Positions 10,295 to 20,924 of a stretch of DNA of 64,000 bases are shown piece after piece. How positions within the stretch are numbered: the stretch's first letter is position 1; every line of letters starts with the position of its first letter. Both the position numbers and the translations under genes were made by a program. The notes beneath the pieces were generated by a model that saw only the letters and a list, made by a program, of their open reading frames with translations, was not told the origin of the DNA and did no database searches. Source of the DNA: Phytophthora colocasiae (taxonomy: Eukaryota > Oomycota > Peronosporomycetes > Peronosporales > Peronosporaceae); assembly GCA_018806915.1 (NCBI GenBank), contig JAGKQI010000098.1, forward strand, positions 2,728,001 to 2,792,000, in the 5' to 3' direction.

Positions 10295-13033
10295 TTAACT
10301 CCAAAAAGCGCCTTCCTCGGTAGTATTGTTCATGTCCTTCATGGCACGCAAACGTGTGAGATTTCGAGCTTGAGCCAACGACAAACTCTCGATAAAATTG
10401 ACATTGAACGTGGCAATCGTCTTCCGCCTGCCAGTGGAGAGCAATCGTTTCCCATTGCCAACAAGCGACCCAACGCGTCCTTCAGATCTCCCAGACGTAC
10501 CCACTTTATTCGAAAGCGTCTCCAATTGATCCCCAAACCGTGCTTTGAGTACTGCAGCCCGAGCAATAGAACGGAAACTCAACTTTTTGATCTTGAGCAT
10601 TTGAGTCGGTCTGCGGTTCATTTTGGACATTTTCTGGATATTCTGCGCTGTCTGCATCCGAGATTCGCTGATGCGTCGAACAGCTAAGAAGAACGTCGGG
10701 AACTTATCTACAATCGTTTCAAAGTCGTCTTTGGTCAGATACATGAGTTCACACATCCGTTCAGCCTTGACTTCAGCTGTTGTTGGCTCGCCAGTAAGTA
10801 GTGAAGTCTCACCGAAGAAAGAGCCCTCGCCTAGATTCCCTAAAGGAATGCTTTCCACCAATCCCGGTACACAAAGCGAAACTTGACCCGTTTTGATGAA
10901 GTAGAACTCGTTCGCGACTTCTCCATAAACGATAACGACTTCCCCAGGCATTGCAACAATTGGCACAAGGCACTGTACGACGGCTACAACACCTGAGTGA
11001 GATAAAGCTCTAAACAGAGGGACTTTACGCACGAACTCTGAGTGCAGATTAAGCTTGAGAAGCAGCTTCAAACGATCCGGAAGATCTGCAAACAGATTCT
11101 CGGTAGGGTCTTGGAGACGTGTAGTCAATGCGTAATCGTAGTACCGACGGATCTTGTTCTGCAAGTATAGCGGCACCTTCTTGAACCGGAGGTAGTCGTT
11201 GATCGAGTCCATTTGATTCTTACGAGCGATTTCCTCCTTGTCCAGATTCGCGAGTAAATTTGCAGCGCTACCAATGATACTGGCATTGATTACAATCCCC
11301 ACAAAAAGCATTACGGAAGTGAACAGCTTCTCGATAGGAGTAGTTGGATTCACATCGTTTGCCGTGGTTACCATAATGGCGAAGTAGAAAGCATCCACAT
11401 ACTGCTGCCCAAGCGAATTGCTGTTTCGGATTTCATGAGCTGGGGCCCACGTCGTCTCACTGTCTTGGTTCAAGCTGATGTAGTAGTACGTGCACGCAAT
11501 TAGGTGCTGGGAAACGAAGAAGATCACTGTCAATTTCAGCATTCGAAGCATGGACGGGTTCATGGAACGGTCTATATGCCCCGACACTGTACGAACGAGA
11601 CCCGAGTCAGCCACTTTCGCTACACGAGCTACTTTGAGAATCTTTGAAAGCGTCAAAAGTCCATTAGTCGTCCCCACAAGCGAGGAAGGAAAACTACTGA
11701 CAGCATCCACGAGAAACCAACTTTGAAGATAATTCCGCCGGATTTTATCCAGATCCTTGATTTCTTCGCCCGTTGCGTCGTCTTCGTAGCTCGTAAAGAA
11801 GTTGAGAACCATCTCAATGAGGTAGATAACATCCACCACTACGTCCAGTGCATAGTTAAGTCCTGTGGACTGCACTCCAAAGCCCACCTTAATGGGTGTT
11901 AATACAATAACATACGCGATGGAAACGGTAATCACGAAATCCCACCAATGCCGAAAAGTTGAGTGAATCGAGATCGTGAACTGGTGCGCTTTTCGTTTCT
12001 GGCTCTGCGCTAGTTGACTGGCATTCAGAACCATCACTTCACTGTCAACGAGTTCTGCCACTCGAGCCGAGCGTTCATCATCCAGCTTTATCTGCGACGC
12101 TTTCTCAAACATTCGGGAAACAGTCTGCTTAAACTTGGAGACATCTTCGAAAATTGATGAAGTCACACTACTGCGACGACCTCCAACGCTGCTACGTCGC
12201 TTACTCTCAACGCGACTATTTTTCCGCTGGTGTATACTGGAAGACGCACCTGACCGCCGACCATCAGGGTCGTCTTGTACCAACGAGCTTAGGCGCTCAG
12301 CGATTGATTTTCTGGATTTCCGACGCATGGAGCTATCCGGTCCTCTGGTCTCTCCTACATCGGAGAGGTTACCACTGCCAATGGTTTCAAGCTTGCTCTC
12401 CACTTGAGGAAATATCTTTCTTGAATTGCTGTGCTTGAGAGAAGCTGCACCACTGCCACTTCCAATCGAAGACGTGGAGGCGTCTGGGTTAGGTCCGACA
12501 CTGCCTTCCACTTCCGGTGATAAAGCTGAGCGCGCGTTTTTCTCCAGATATCCTAGAATTTGCTTATGACTTCGGGATGGCCTCCGTGCTGAGGGTGTGT
12601 GGACAGATTTGAGTGTGGCGTTGGCATTGATCAGTGTATCCAGCTGCTCCACTTGACGTAGTAAAGTTACAGCCTCCCCTGCTGCTTCCACTTCAAGAAT
12701 CCGGTTAGCTGATGGTCCTCTCATCAGCGGGTATATCTGTGTTTGAGATCTCAGTGATGGCGTCGCCCCAGACCTTACTGGTACTTGTGGTTCATGAGTA
12801 CTACTATTAGCCTGTATAGCTGGTGGCCTTGTACGAGCTGCCGCTGGTGCAGTTGCCGCTGGTGCAGTTATAGTTGTCGCTGGCACACTTGGTGTCGGCG
12901 AGGTGGTCGAAGGTGTAGCCGTTGCTGATTCACTTACGGTAGAAGTAGTCTTTTCTTCACTAACAGCAGAGGTAGCCTCGCTAGCAGCTTCTTCCGATCG
13001 ATCCTTTTCCCCAATTTCATCTTCGTTCTTCAT
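10295..13033 (-). CDS. Cyclic-nucleotide-binding-domain ion channel with atypical pore
   Basis: ORF of about 912 aa from ATG 13033 (MKNEDEIGEKDRS); the frame is open a little further upstream but without another ATG. Residues 1-340 are low-complexity Ser/Thr/Pro/Ala cytosolic sequence. S1 begins at HWWDFVITVSIAYVIVL (about 360), followed by S2-S6, with a weakly charged S4 (LSKILKVARVAKVADSGLVR). The pore helix and filter read FYFAIMVTTANDVNPTTP (about 548), lacking the GYG of K+ channels and the GET of CNG channels. The C-linker and cyclic-nucleotide-binding domain follow (EVANEFYFIKTGQVSL, GEGSFFGETSLLTGEP, about 700-755). The protein belongs to the CNG/HCN/EAG superfamily; ion selectivity cannot be assigned. 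The basic C-terminal tail ends at 10295, 58 bp from the glycosyltransferase stop (convergent). Confidence 0.85.
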   Translation of the reverse strand: MKNEDEIGEKDRSEEAASEATSAVSEEKTTSTVSESATATPSTTSPTPSVPATTITAPAATAPAAARTRPPAIQANSSTHEPQVPVRSGATPSLRSQTQIYPLMRGPSANRILEVEAAGEAVTLLRQVEQLDTLINANATLKSVHTPSARRPSRSHKQILGYLEKNARSALSPEVEGSVGPNPDASTSSIGSGSGAASLKHSNSRKIFPQVESKLETIGSGNLSDVGETRGPDSSMRRKSRKSIAERLSSLVQDDPDGRRSGASSSIHQRKNSRVESKRRSSVGGRRSSVTSSIFEDVSKFKQTVSRMFEKASQIKLDDERSARVAELVDSEVMVLNASQLAQSQKRKAHQFTISIHSTFRHWWDFVITVSIAYVIVLTPIKVGFGVQSTGLNYALDVVVDVIYLIEMVLNFFTSYEDDATGEEIKDLDKIRRNYLQSWFLVDAVSSFPSSLVGTTNGLLTLSKILKVARVAKVADSGLVRTVSGHIDRSMNPSMLRMLKLTVIFFVSQHLIACTYYYISLNQDSETTWAPAHEIRNSNSLGQQYVDAFYFAIMVTTANDVNPTTPIEKLFTSVMLFVGIVINASIIGSAANLLANLDKEEIARKNQMDSINDYLRFKKVPLYLQNKIRRYYDYALTTRLQDPTENLFADLPDRLKLLLKLNLHSEFVRKVPLFRALSHSGVVAVVQCLVPIVAMPGEVVIVYGEVANEFYFIKTGQVSLCVPGLVESIPLGNLGEGSFFGETSLLTGEPTTAEVKAERMCELMYLTKDDFETIVDKFPTFFLAVRRISESRMQTAQNIQKMSKMNRRPTQMLKIKKLSFRSIARAAVLKARFGDQLETLSNKVGTSGRSEGRVGSLVGNGKRLLSTGRRKTIATFNVNFIESLSLAQARNLTRLRAMKDMNNTTEEGAFWS

Positions 13034-13362
13034 TTCGTTCCTCTCTACGGATAACGGGTCGTTGTTGTCAATCAATTGGCAAAGCAGTCTTCACCACGGC
13101 GCATTATCTTTGGAGCTAAAGGCGAAACGAAGTGATCTTCACCATTGCGCAGAACAAAGTCTGCTGCGCTATAATAAGGCAGCAACGGACGAGTAAATTG
13201 TCCATCAGAGGAGACAGTACCCAAAACTTACCCAAGAACTCACCGAAGGTCTCGTATTCCTAGATCTGACATGACACGTGATCGCGGAAACAAAAAACTC
13301 AACAACCAAGTGCAGTATCAGTTACGTGCAATTTACTGCCAAGGCAACCAAGCAAACCTTGA
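13034..13362. other. Promoter spacer of the channel gene
   Basis: 329 bp between the channel start and the WASHC3-like stop (both genes on the minus strand). It must hold the channel promoter. GGTGAAGAC and GGTGAAGAT occur at about 13089 and 13137 on the minus strand. I see no gene here. Confidence 0.45.
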
Positions 13363-15062
13363 TCAGTCAGAGTCAAAATCAGAATCCGAGTCGTCGTATC
13401 TCTTTACAGGAGGCGGCGGTAACCCTCCAGCAGGTCGCGCTGGCGGAGGTGGGGGTAATCCAGGAGGAAGTGGGGGCTGGGCTGGATTATCTGCAAGTGT
13501 CGCTGTAGAAGTTGTACCGGTCGCGTTTGGAGAGGGTCCTTCAGGATCCATGCTGTGAAGTTAAAGAATTACACACTAATTAGTTTCCGTCTTCGAACAT
13601 GAACAACGAGCTATGCCACATACTTTAAGATGTCGAGAGTAACTCCATCCATCATGAGTTTGTGCTGAATCACACCATCCGGCATGCCAAGCTTCCGCAT
13701 TTTAAAGTACCTGTTACGAATCAAAAATTGCCCCAACCGTTAGAAATCAATTCAAGTTCAACTGCAGCAAATCACTTACTTTTCAAAGGCTGGATCATCC
13801 TTGAGTTTCATCACACCAGAGTTATCAGCAGCCGGTGGACGGTCATCAACGTCAAACTCTTCAATGTCATCGTCGCTAGAGCTTTCAATCTCACTTACTG
13901 GTGGCGCTGGGCGACCAGTAGAAGACGGTGGAGGAGGTGGAGGTGGAGGCCCATCACCGAATAGCGAGGCCGCACCACCAATAGAAGACTATACAACAGC
14001 ACAAACAAATCGTCAACAATCTCAGCTCTAAATCGTAATTTCAAATCGGCATCAACATACCGTGGGAGAAATCGGCGGCGGCGGAGGTGGGAAGGGCATT
14101 CCGATGTTTCCTGACGGTCGACGTTCTGCATTTCTGGGTTCTGAAATTGACGGTGGGGGCGGGGGCAGCTCCATCCTCTCGTCCTCGGAGTCACTGTCAC
14201 TGTACGATCTCGGTGGGGGTGGGGCCATGATCGGCAGAATTGGCCCCGTCGGCTCTGCATCCATCGTCGGCGCCAGTCCTCCACTTGGTGATGGTCCTTC
14301 CGGGTCCATGGCCAGAATGGTAGTGTCCATCCCGTCCATCATGAGCTTTTGTTCGATCACTTGGTCAGGGATCCCCAGCCTCCTCATGGTGAAATACTTA
14401 GCGTAGACTGGATCATCCTTCAACTTCAACACTGCAGGACCATCACTCTGTGTAACTTCAACATCATCCTCATCGAAGTCTCCCATGGAAGAAGGTGGAG
14501 GTGGAGGCATAGAACCAGTAGGTGACGATGGAGGAGGTGGCACAATTAGAGCGCCGTCCATTCCGTTCATAGACGGAGAAGGTGGCGGAGGTGGAATTCC
14601 CTCAATTAAAGCCCCCTCTTCCTCTGGAGGGGGTGGTGGAGGTGGTAGTGGCGTTCCATTAGCTGCAGCGTCCTCCATGGATGGTAAGTCTTGATCTGAA
14701 ATGCCTAAATCCATCTGGTTCACGTTCAGATTCAGATTTCCATCATCTCCATTCGCAACTGCAGCCACTTCCGCATCTGTGACGGTCAAATCTGGAATGG
14801 AATTGAGTTTCGCTTCTAGAATAGCCAATAAAATCTCCACGCGCGTCACATTGTCCGACACCCGCGTAATCCGTTCCTCGCACTCATGTGCAAAGTGATT
14901 CAGGAAGCGCGTGGTGTTGGCCACAAAATTGTTGATAAGCAGCAGAGACTTGGCCGCTGGGATGGATGGGAGCTGAGACAGGTCCACAGGCAGCTCAGCG
15001 TCCTCTTCAGGGGCTGGAGGGGCCGGCGTAGACGACGTCACTAGCGCCGAAGACGTCGACAT
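13363..15062 (-). CDS. WASH complex subunit 3 (CCDC53)-like protein, proline-rich, four exons
   Basis: Exons 15062-14061, 13988-13780, 13710-13624 and 13552-13363 join in frame (introns 69-72 bp) to about 495 aa. Start ATG 15062 (MSTSSALVTSS); an upstream TTG is not needed. Residues about 25-100 match the CCDC53 domain: DLSQLPSIPAAKSLLLINNF, then ANTTRFLNHFAHECEERI and VEILLAILEAKLNSIPDL, a coiled coil that in other eukaryotes joins the endosomal WASH complex activating Arp2/3. After it come long polyproline tracts and two copies of a module, LKLKDDPVYAKYFTMRRLG...VIEQKLMMDG (exon 1) and MKLKDDPAFEKYFKMRKLG...VIQHKLMMDG (exons 2-3), each followed by MDPEGPSP. The exon structure mirrors this duplication. 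The C-terminus is acidic (DDSDSDFDSD). Confidence 0.85.
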
Positions 15063-15079
15063 GTCCGATAATGCTGGGG

Positions 15080-15093
15080 GAATTGAAGAGTGA
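15080..15093 (-). promoter_or_regulatory. Oomycete initiator/FPR core promoter of the WASHC3-like gene
   Basis: On the minus strand the sequence TCACTCTTCAATTC matches 12 of 14 positions of the oomycete Inr-flanking promoter consensus TCATTYYNCAWTTT and lies 18-31 bp before ATG 15062. The promoter sits inside the 100-bp gap after the receptor gene stop. Confidence 0.55.
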
Positions 15094-15330
15094 ATGGGAA
15101 CAGCCAATCAGAGACGGAGAATTTTAGGATTACGGTTTGATGCAGTCTTTTCGAGACGGACACTATCTCGATGATAACGTTAGGTAAGCGTTCATATTTG
15201 TCATCCCCGATACATTTCCATTTGTTGATTGAATGCTGTGTCTGCTTCTGACACTCATTGTACTCCCTCCACTGGCTGCTCCGACTTCTTTCAGTCGGAA
15301 AAGCTTCGGTACCAGCATCAGACACATGAT

Positions 15331-15579
15331 CTAGCTGCGTGCGCTGTGTGCGTGAACGCGCTCTAGCAAGAAGTGCTTGCTCACTTGGAGTCGACTTAGC
15401 GTACACGAAGTTCTGGGAGGAAGAAGGTAAAATCAAAAGTGGATTGAACGTACTCATAGCACTTCACTATAGTACGAGGAGGAAAAGCTCAAGGCTACCA
15501 AACCCCCTGTCGCTCGTGTACATTCGCTCTGTGTAGCTCGTCCCAGTCTCCAGGTTGTGTGAACTGCCACATCCTGCTA
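15331..15579 (-). repeat. 3' LTR of the copia element
   Basis: About 249 bp, matching 51147-51395 throughout by eye. On the minus strand it follows a polypurine tract (GAGGTGGGAG, reverse complement of 15580-15589). The ends read TAGCAGG and CAGCTAG rather than the usual TG/CA. Confidence 0.9.
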
Positions 15580-15587
15580 CTCCCACC

Positions 15588-18500
15588 TCACACATCTGAA
15601 GATGGTGCATTCTTCTTGACCTGCGTGACGTCTTCGACGTTCAATAGCTGCCTAAACTTCTGGAATTTGTTTGGTCCCAAAGCCTTTGTAAAAACGTCCG
15701 CAATGTTGTCAGCACTGGGCACGTATTCAACTTCAATCTTCTTCTTCTCCACGAGCTCAGCAATCTTGCTGCTCTTTTTAGCGTAACTCTTCATACGCTG
15801 GTAGTTGCCAGCTTCACTGATCACTGTCTGTGTACTTTGGTTGTCCACGTAAAGCACTGACGTGAGTGGTTTCTCTCCACGTATCTCCTTTAGCAACTTT
15901 CTGGACCATAGTAAGTCCTCAACGCAGCTATCCGCCGATATCAACTCCGAGCTATACGTCGCCGTAGTCACTTTAGTCTGCATCTTGCTCTTGTAGACAA
16001 ATGCATTTCCATTTAATTGTATGACATACCCACTGGCCGATCGATTTGTGTCCGGGTCATTCGCGTGATCCGCGTCACAGTACGCGTCCACACGTAACGG
16101 TAAAGTAGGTTCTTCACACCTGTATACCAATCCGTAGGTTCTAGTGCCCTTCAGATAGCGTAAAGTACGCATCGCTCTTTTGTAATCGTCCATCGTGTAC
16201 GAGCTCATGTACTTACTCAGTTGCCGCACTGCACATGCCAGGTCCGGCCTACTGCACGCCACCAAGTAGTTCAACGCACCAACCAGCTCTCGATACGGGA
16301 TATTAGGATCATTAATCTTGTCTTCATCTCTTTCGAGAGGGGTAATCGGTTCATTTTGCTCTTGAGGTGATCCCACAGATTTAGCGTTCGTCATACCAAA
16401 GCGTTCTAACAGCCGATCGATATATGCCGTTTGCGAGATACAGAGATGATTGCCTGGATCCAGTAATACTACCATAGAAAGTAAATGGTGTACTCGTCCA
16501 AGATCTTTGAGTGCAAATTTTGCTGCTAATTCGTCGATACATTGATCAATGTCTGCTGTCTTTCCCGCAAAAACCAGATCATCAACGTACACCGTAATGT
16601 AGACAACTTTGCCTCCACGATGTCTCTGATAAAGCCCCACATCAAAAGCACATCTCTTGAATCCAAGTTGTAACAGGTACTTGTGCAGCGTATAGTACCA
16701 CAAGCGCGATGCCTGTTTGAGGCCATAAATTCCTTTCAACAGCAAACAAACTCGGCCACTCCCATCATCAAAGTACTTCGGTTGTTCCATGTAGATAGTG
16801 AATCGCATGAGCTCCGAATTTAAAAACGTTGTTACAAAATCAACGTGCTTGCAGTCCAGTGACAGTAAAAGAGCAAGTAGCAGTATCATCCTCACAGTCT
16901 CCATTCGAACCACCGGTGAGTAAGTTTTGCCATAGTCCACACCTTTCTTTTGCTTGCAGCCACGCACTGCCAGCCGCGCTTTCAGACGGTCCGCACGACC
17001 TCTCTCATCACGTTTCACTCTCAAAACCCAGATTGAGGTCAATATATTCACTAACATTCCGTCTTCCGGCTTCGGTCGCTCCACGAGCTTCCACGTGCCA
17101 ATGAGCATGTGAGCATCGAACTCTTTCTGCATTGCTTCCATCCATTTGTCCTTGAGATCTGAACTCAAAGCCTCCTTAACACTGGATGGATTTCCATGCA
17201 ATTGGTCCATTGTTTGTGCCATCACGTAGTCGTTCATGCGTACGTTGGGCTTCTTTTTCCTTGACGAGCGTCTTGGAGCTCTTGGTAGTGCTGTTTCAAT
17301 AGGTGCAGGTGTAGGTGCTGGCGGCTTTTCTTCTTCATTGTCCACATCCTCTTCATTCGCCTCACCATTTACCTCACCATCAGCTCCCACCGAAACAACA
17401 TCATCCAAGGTTCCAAATGCATCTGTCGAAGCTCCCACCGAAATTGTATCTGTGCCAGCTGTGCTTTTGCCAAACTTGTTATTTGGCTCAGCAACTGCTT
17501 TGGCTACGACACTATTCGCTTTATCACGTGTGGCCGAAATTGTATCTGTGCCAGCTGTGCTTTTGCCAAACTTCTTTGCAACTTGTTATTTGGCTCAGCA
17601 ACTGCTTTGGCTACGACACTGTTCGCTTTATCACGTGTGACTCGGTCCGCTACATAAGTTACTGGCAACGGGACAAATGGTATTTGGGCATAGTAGTGCT
17701 GTCGCCCCACCAGGAGCGCATTCACATATGTACCATCAACCGTGATGTCCTCGCGGAATTGTACGTCTCGTACTTTGATCATCTTGCCAGTCCTCAAGTG
17801 TAGCAACCGGTATCCGTGTTTTGACCGTGGATATCCAAGAAATAGAGCAGGTTCAGCCTTTGCTGATAATTTACTCTGCCGCTTCTCTTTCGGTACGTGA
17901 ACAACCACAACCACAAACTTTTAACTGCTTCACATCCGGCTTCACACCAGTTAATTTCTCCACCGGCGTCATGCCATCCAACGCTTTGGTGGGACTCACA
18001 TTGTCCACTTCCACAACGTATTGTATGACTTCGGGCCAGAGCTTCATCGGTAAGTTTGCCGCATACATGACAGCTCTCATCTTGTTAACGAGAACATCAT
18101 TCAGTTTCTCCACCAAACAGTTCTCTTCCGGAGTATATGCGTGCGTAGGTATGAACTGAATTCCCTTTTCCAAAAGGAAGTTCTTCAGTACTGCATTCAC
18201 ATACTCGCCGCCTCCATCACTCGTGAATCGGTGAATTCGCTTCCCTTGCGCTAACAATTCAGTCAGCAATTGCTTGACATTACCTGCAGCTTCACTTTTG
18301 TGACTTAGCGGGTAACACCACTTGTGACGTGAGCCTTCGTCAAGTATCAACTGGAAATACCGAGTCGAACCACTAACAGAGACATACTTGCGAATATCAC
18401 AGACATCTGACATAATTCGCTCGAAATTGTGTTTCGTTCGCTTATCTCCAGGGTTCTTGTATGATTTCCTACGCTGTTTTCCAGCCATGCAGCTCAGACA

Positions 18501-19527
18501 ATTCAATTTGGTCTTCAAATGTTCGTGTGAGATATTCATCCCATTCACTGTCTGGTTTCTCATGATGAACTTCAAAGCTGCCTCATTGAGATGAGCAAAC
18601 CTTTCATGCCAACGCATAAGAGGATTCGCATCCGCGCTTATTGAAGACGCAATTACTGCTGCTTGATATCCACCAAATTCTTCAGTGTTCAGCCAGTAAT
18701 GCACTCCATGTTGCACGAATTCCAATTTCTGTTCGTCACGTTCAAGCCACATCTTCTGAGTCATTTCCGATGGTGCAGTGACAGTCAAACCCCATCCGTT
18801 CTTCTGCATTACTCCAAGAGAAATAATGTTCATGGGTCCATGAGGCGAATATTCAACACCATCCATAGTAAACGAGGTTTCATTACCACTTCTCGCATTT
18901 ACTGCATGTACCAGCACTGATCCAGCAAATTCTCCCTTCGTCTTGTTGCCATTCCACACAGTGAACACCGTCTTCGACTTATGAAAACTGGTGAACATGT
19001 CCTTCACAGTGCAAACATGAGTAGTTGCGCCATTATCTAGCATCCAATCCACTTGAGAGACGCTCCGGCTGTGCTTCAGTACCATTCCAACGAAACTCTC
19101 TGTGCTACAATCACTGCTCGAACTTGAATCACTCTTCTTCTGTACTTCAGTGACAAATCTCATGTAATTCATAGCACCAGAAGAATCTTCTTCAGAGTCA
19201 TCGTTTTTCTTCTTCTTCTTGGCTTCTTTCTTCTCCTTTTGCGTCTTCTTGTCGCCTTTCTTCTGAGTTTTGGACTGATTTCCTTTGGGTTTCTTTGACT
19301 CTCCCTTCAGGAACCAGCATTCATTGCGCTTGTGACCCTTCCGCTTGCAGTGAAAGCATCGCACCACGGGCTTCTTGCCACCTCCAGTCTTGTTATCTTG
19401 TCCCTTACCAGCATGGCTTGACTGCATTACCGCTTCAGAGTTATTTTCACCTTTCTCTTTAGCTGTACCAGCCGCCATTTTTTCCATTTCATCTCTCGAA
19501 AGTAAAGCATTCTTCACCTGCTGCAGG
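15588..19527 (-). pseudogene. copia polyprotein, gag C-terminus through RNase H
   Basis: Continuation of the gag that starts at 51109. On the minus strand: gag C-terminus with a CCHC knuckle (CFHCKRKGHKRNECW, about 19320-19365); a protease with DNGATTHVC (about 19030) in place of the usual DSGA; an integrase with an HHCC finger (HERFAHL...CLSCMAGK) and D-D-E residues (SDGGGEY, YTPEENCLVE); a reverse transcriptase with YVDD (about 16580); and RNase H (DADHANDPDTNRSASGYV) to the stop at 15588. There is a frame change near 17895 within a GGTTGT repeat just after integrase. A tandem duplication of about 96 bp (17438-17533 and 17534-17640, the second copy with 11 extra bases) breaks the frame again in the linker before RT. 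Confidence 0.88.
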
Positions 19528-20924
19528 TGTGGTGAAGCGGACGAAAAAACTTTTCCCGGAGAGGCGATGTCAGCCACGAACCCGAATAGAGTCGGAACGA
19601 GCGACAGGGGGGACCTGTGATCGCCAGATCTGGGTCGAATCAGACGAAGGTACGATGGGTCCCGCCGGGAACAGGCAACGGAGACACCGGCGAAGAAGCA
19701 GGTGGAGCGGTGTTCGTGGGTGATCCGAATCCTGCCGTGGTGTTCGTGGGTGATCCGAATCCTGCCGGAGGAAGAATGGGGAAATCAAGGATGTTCTCGC
19801 GCGATCAACGATGACGGGGCCCCAAGCGAGCATGATCAGCTTACCCTGGCGCCCCGAAGCCTCTAACAGCACGATCCAACTTCCCCGGGCGGCGACGAAG
19901 CGAGATCACGCAAGATCGCGCAATGATCCTCTCCCGTATAAGTACGAGATCAGCTCCGGATCAAGGTCAACCCCAGGCGCGACGCAGACTCTTCTGGTGG
20001 CCTGATCCGGATTCTTTGAAGGATTACCAAGCGGGATCAGGCAGCGATCAAGCCCCGATTAAGTGCGAGATCAAGCTTCGGTTAGGTGCGAGATCAAGCT
20101 TCGGTTAAGTGCGAGATCAAGCTTCGGTTAAGTGCGAGATCAAGCTTCGGTTAAGTGCGAGATCAAGCTTCGGTTAAGTACGGAATCGGCTCAAGATCAG
20201 GGTTAGGGGAACCAAGCTAGGGATCAGCTCTGTAGCCAGTGTCATGTGGTCGTAGGATAGTAAATCAGGATGGGATTAGTAGGCATAGGAATAACCATAA
20301 ACAGACTCGAATTTGCCCTGAACCACTCAAGTGTCTTCGCTACGCCTGGAACCGGGAACTACATTGGCCCTACAAGCGTCAGGAAGGTAAGGATACGTGA
20401 CCTAGTATAGCGGTTAAGTCTGGATAATATATTGGCCAGCTTTGCCCTATCTAGTGAACTATCCTTTAAGTGCATACATCGGATCGGAAGGAATTGGTTG
20501 TTTAGCCTAAGGATCCCGTCGAATCTCGCCCCCTCAAGACCCCCGCTATCGGAAGCGGAAAACAACGAAAGGAAGGGACTGAATCCCGAACATTGGACTA
20601 TTGGAAGACCTGGATCAAGAACCAGGCACCCGGATCAAGGCTCGAGAACTCGCCTACGACCGGGATCAAGTACCCCGAGGTGGAGTGAAGAACTTCCACG
20701 CCGCCTCAAACCCCTGCGTCACCCAAGACCTTCTTCTCGTCCCAAGACATCTTCAGAAGTTACCCGGAAGAGCGTAACCCGCCTACCGACGGGTACACAA
20801 GGTGAACACTACACGCAACAAGATCACGGATCATCGGGGGACCCCCTCCGTTAGTCGGTGTCTGGGCGCAAGTGGCGATCGCGATCGGCCTCAACCAGAT
20901 TTTGGCCAGATCCACTCCACCACA
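19528..20924 (+). repeat. 5' LTR of gypsy A
   Basis: 1,397 bp beginning TGTGGTGAAG and ending CTCCACCACA. A TATAAG at 19937-19942 is a candidate TATA box (repeated at 49392-49397 in the other LTR). It differs from the right LTR mainly in the 23-bp tandem array, plus a few scattered substitutions and indels. Confidence 0.92.
20059..20178 (+). repeat. 23-bp tandem array in the gypsy A LTR
   Basis: Five nearly perfect copies of a 23-bp unit (core GTGCGAGATCAAGCTTCGGT). The matching stretch in the right LTR (about 49505-49640) holds two intact copies surrounded by shortened, scrambled ones. Confidence 0.9.

Noticed and set aside
15041..15457. 138-codon minus-strand frame
   Set aside because: It mixes LTR sequence, an out-of-frame receptor tail and the WASHC3 5' UTR, so it is not a gene.
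20059..20178. Possible CRISPR-like array
   Set aside because: The 23-bp units are directly adjacent without spacers, in a eukaryotic LTR; simple tandem repeat.
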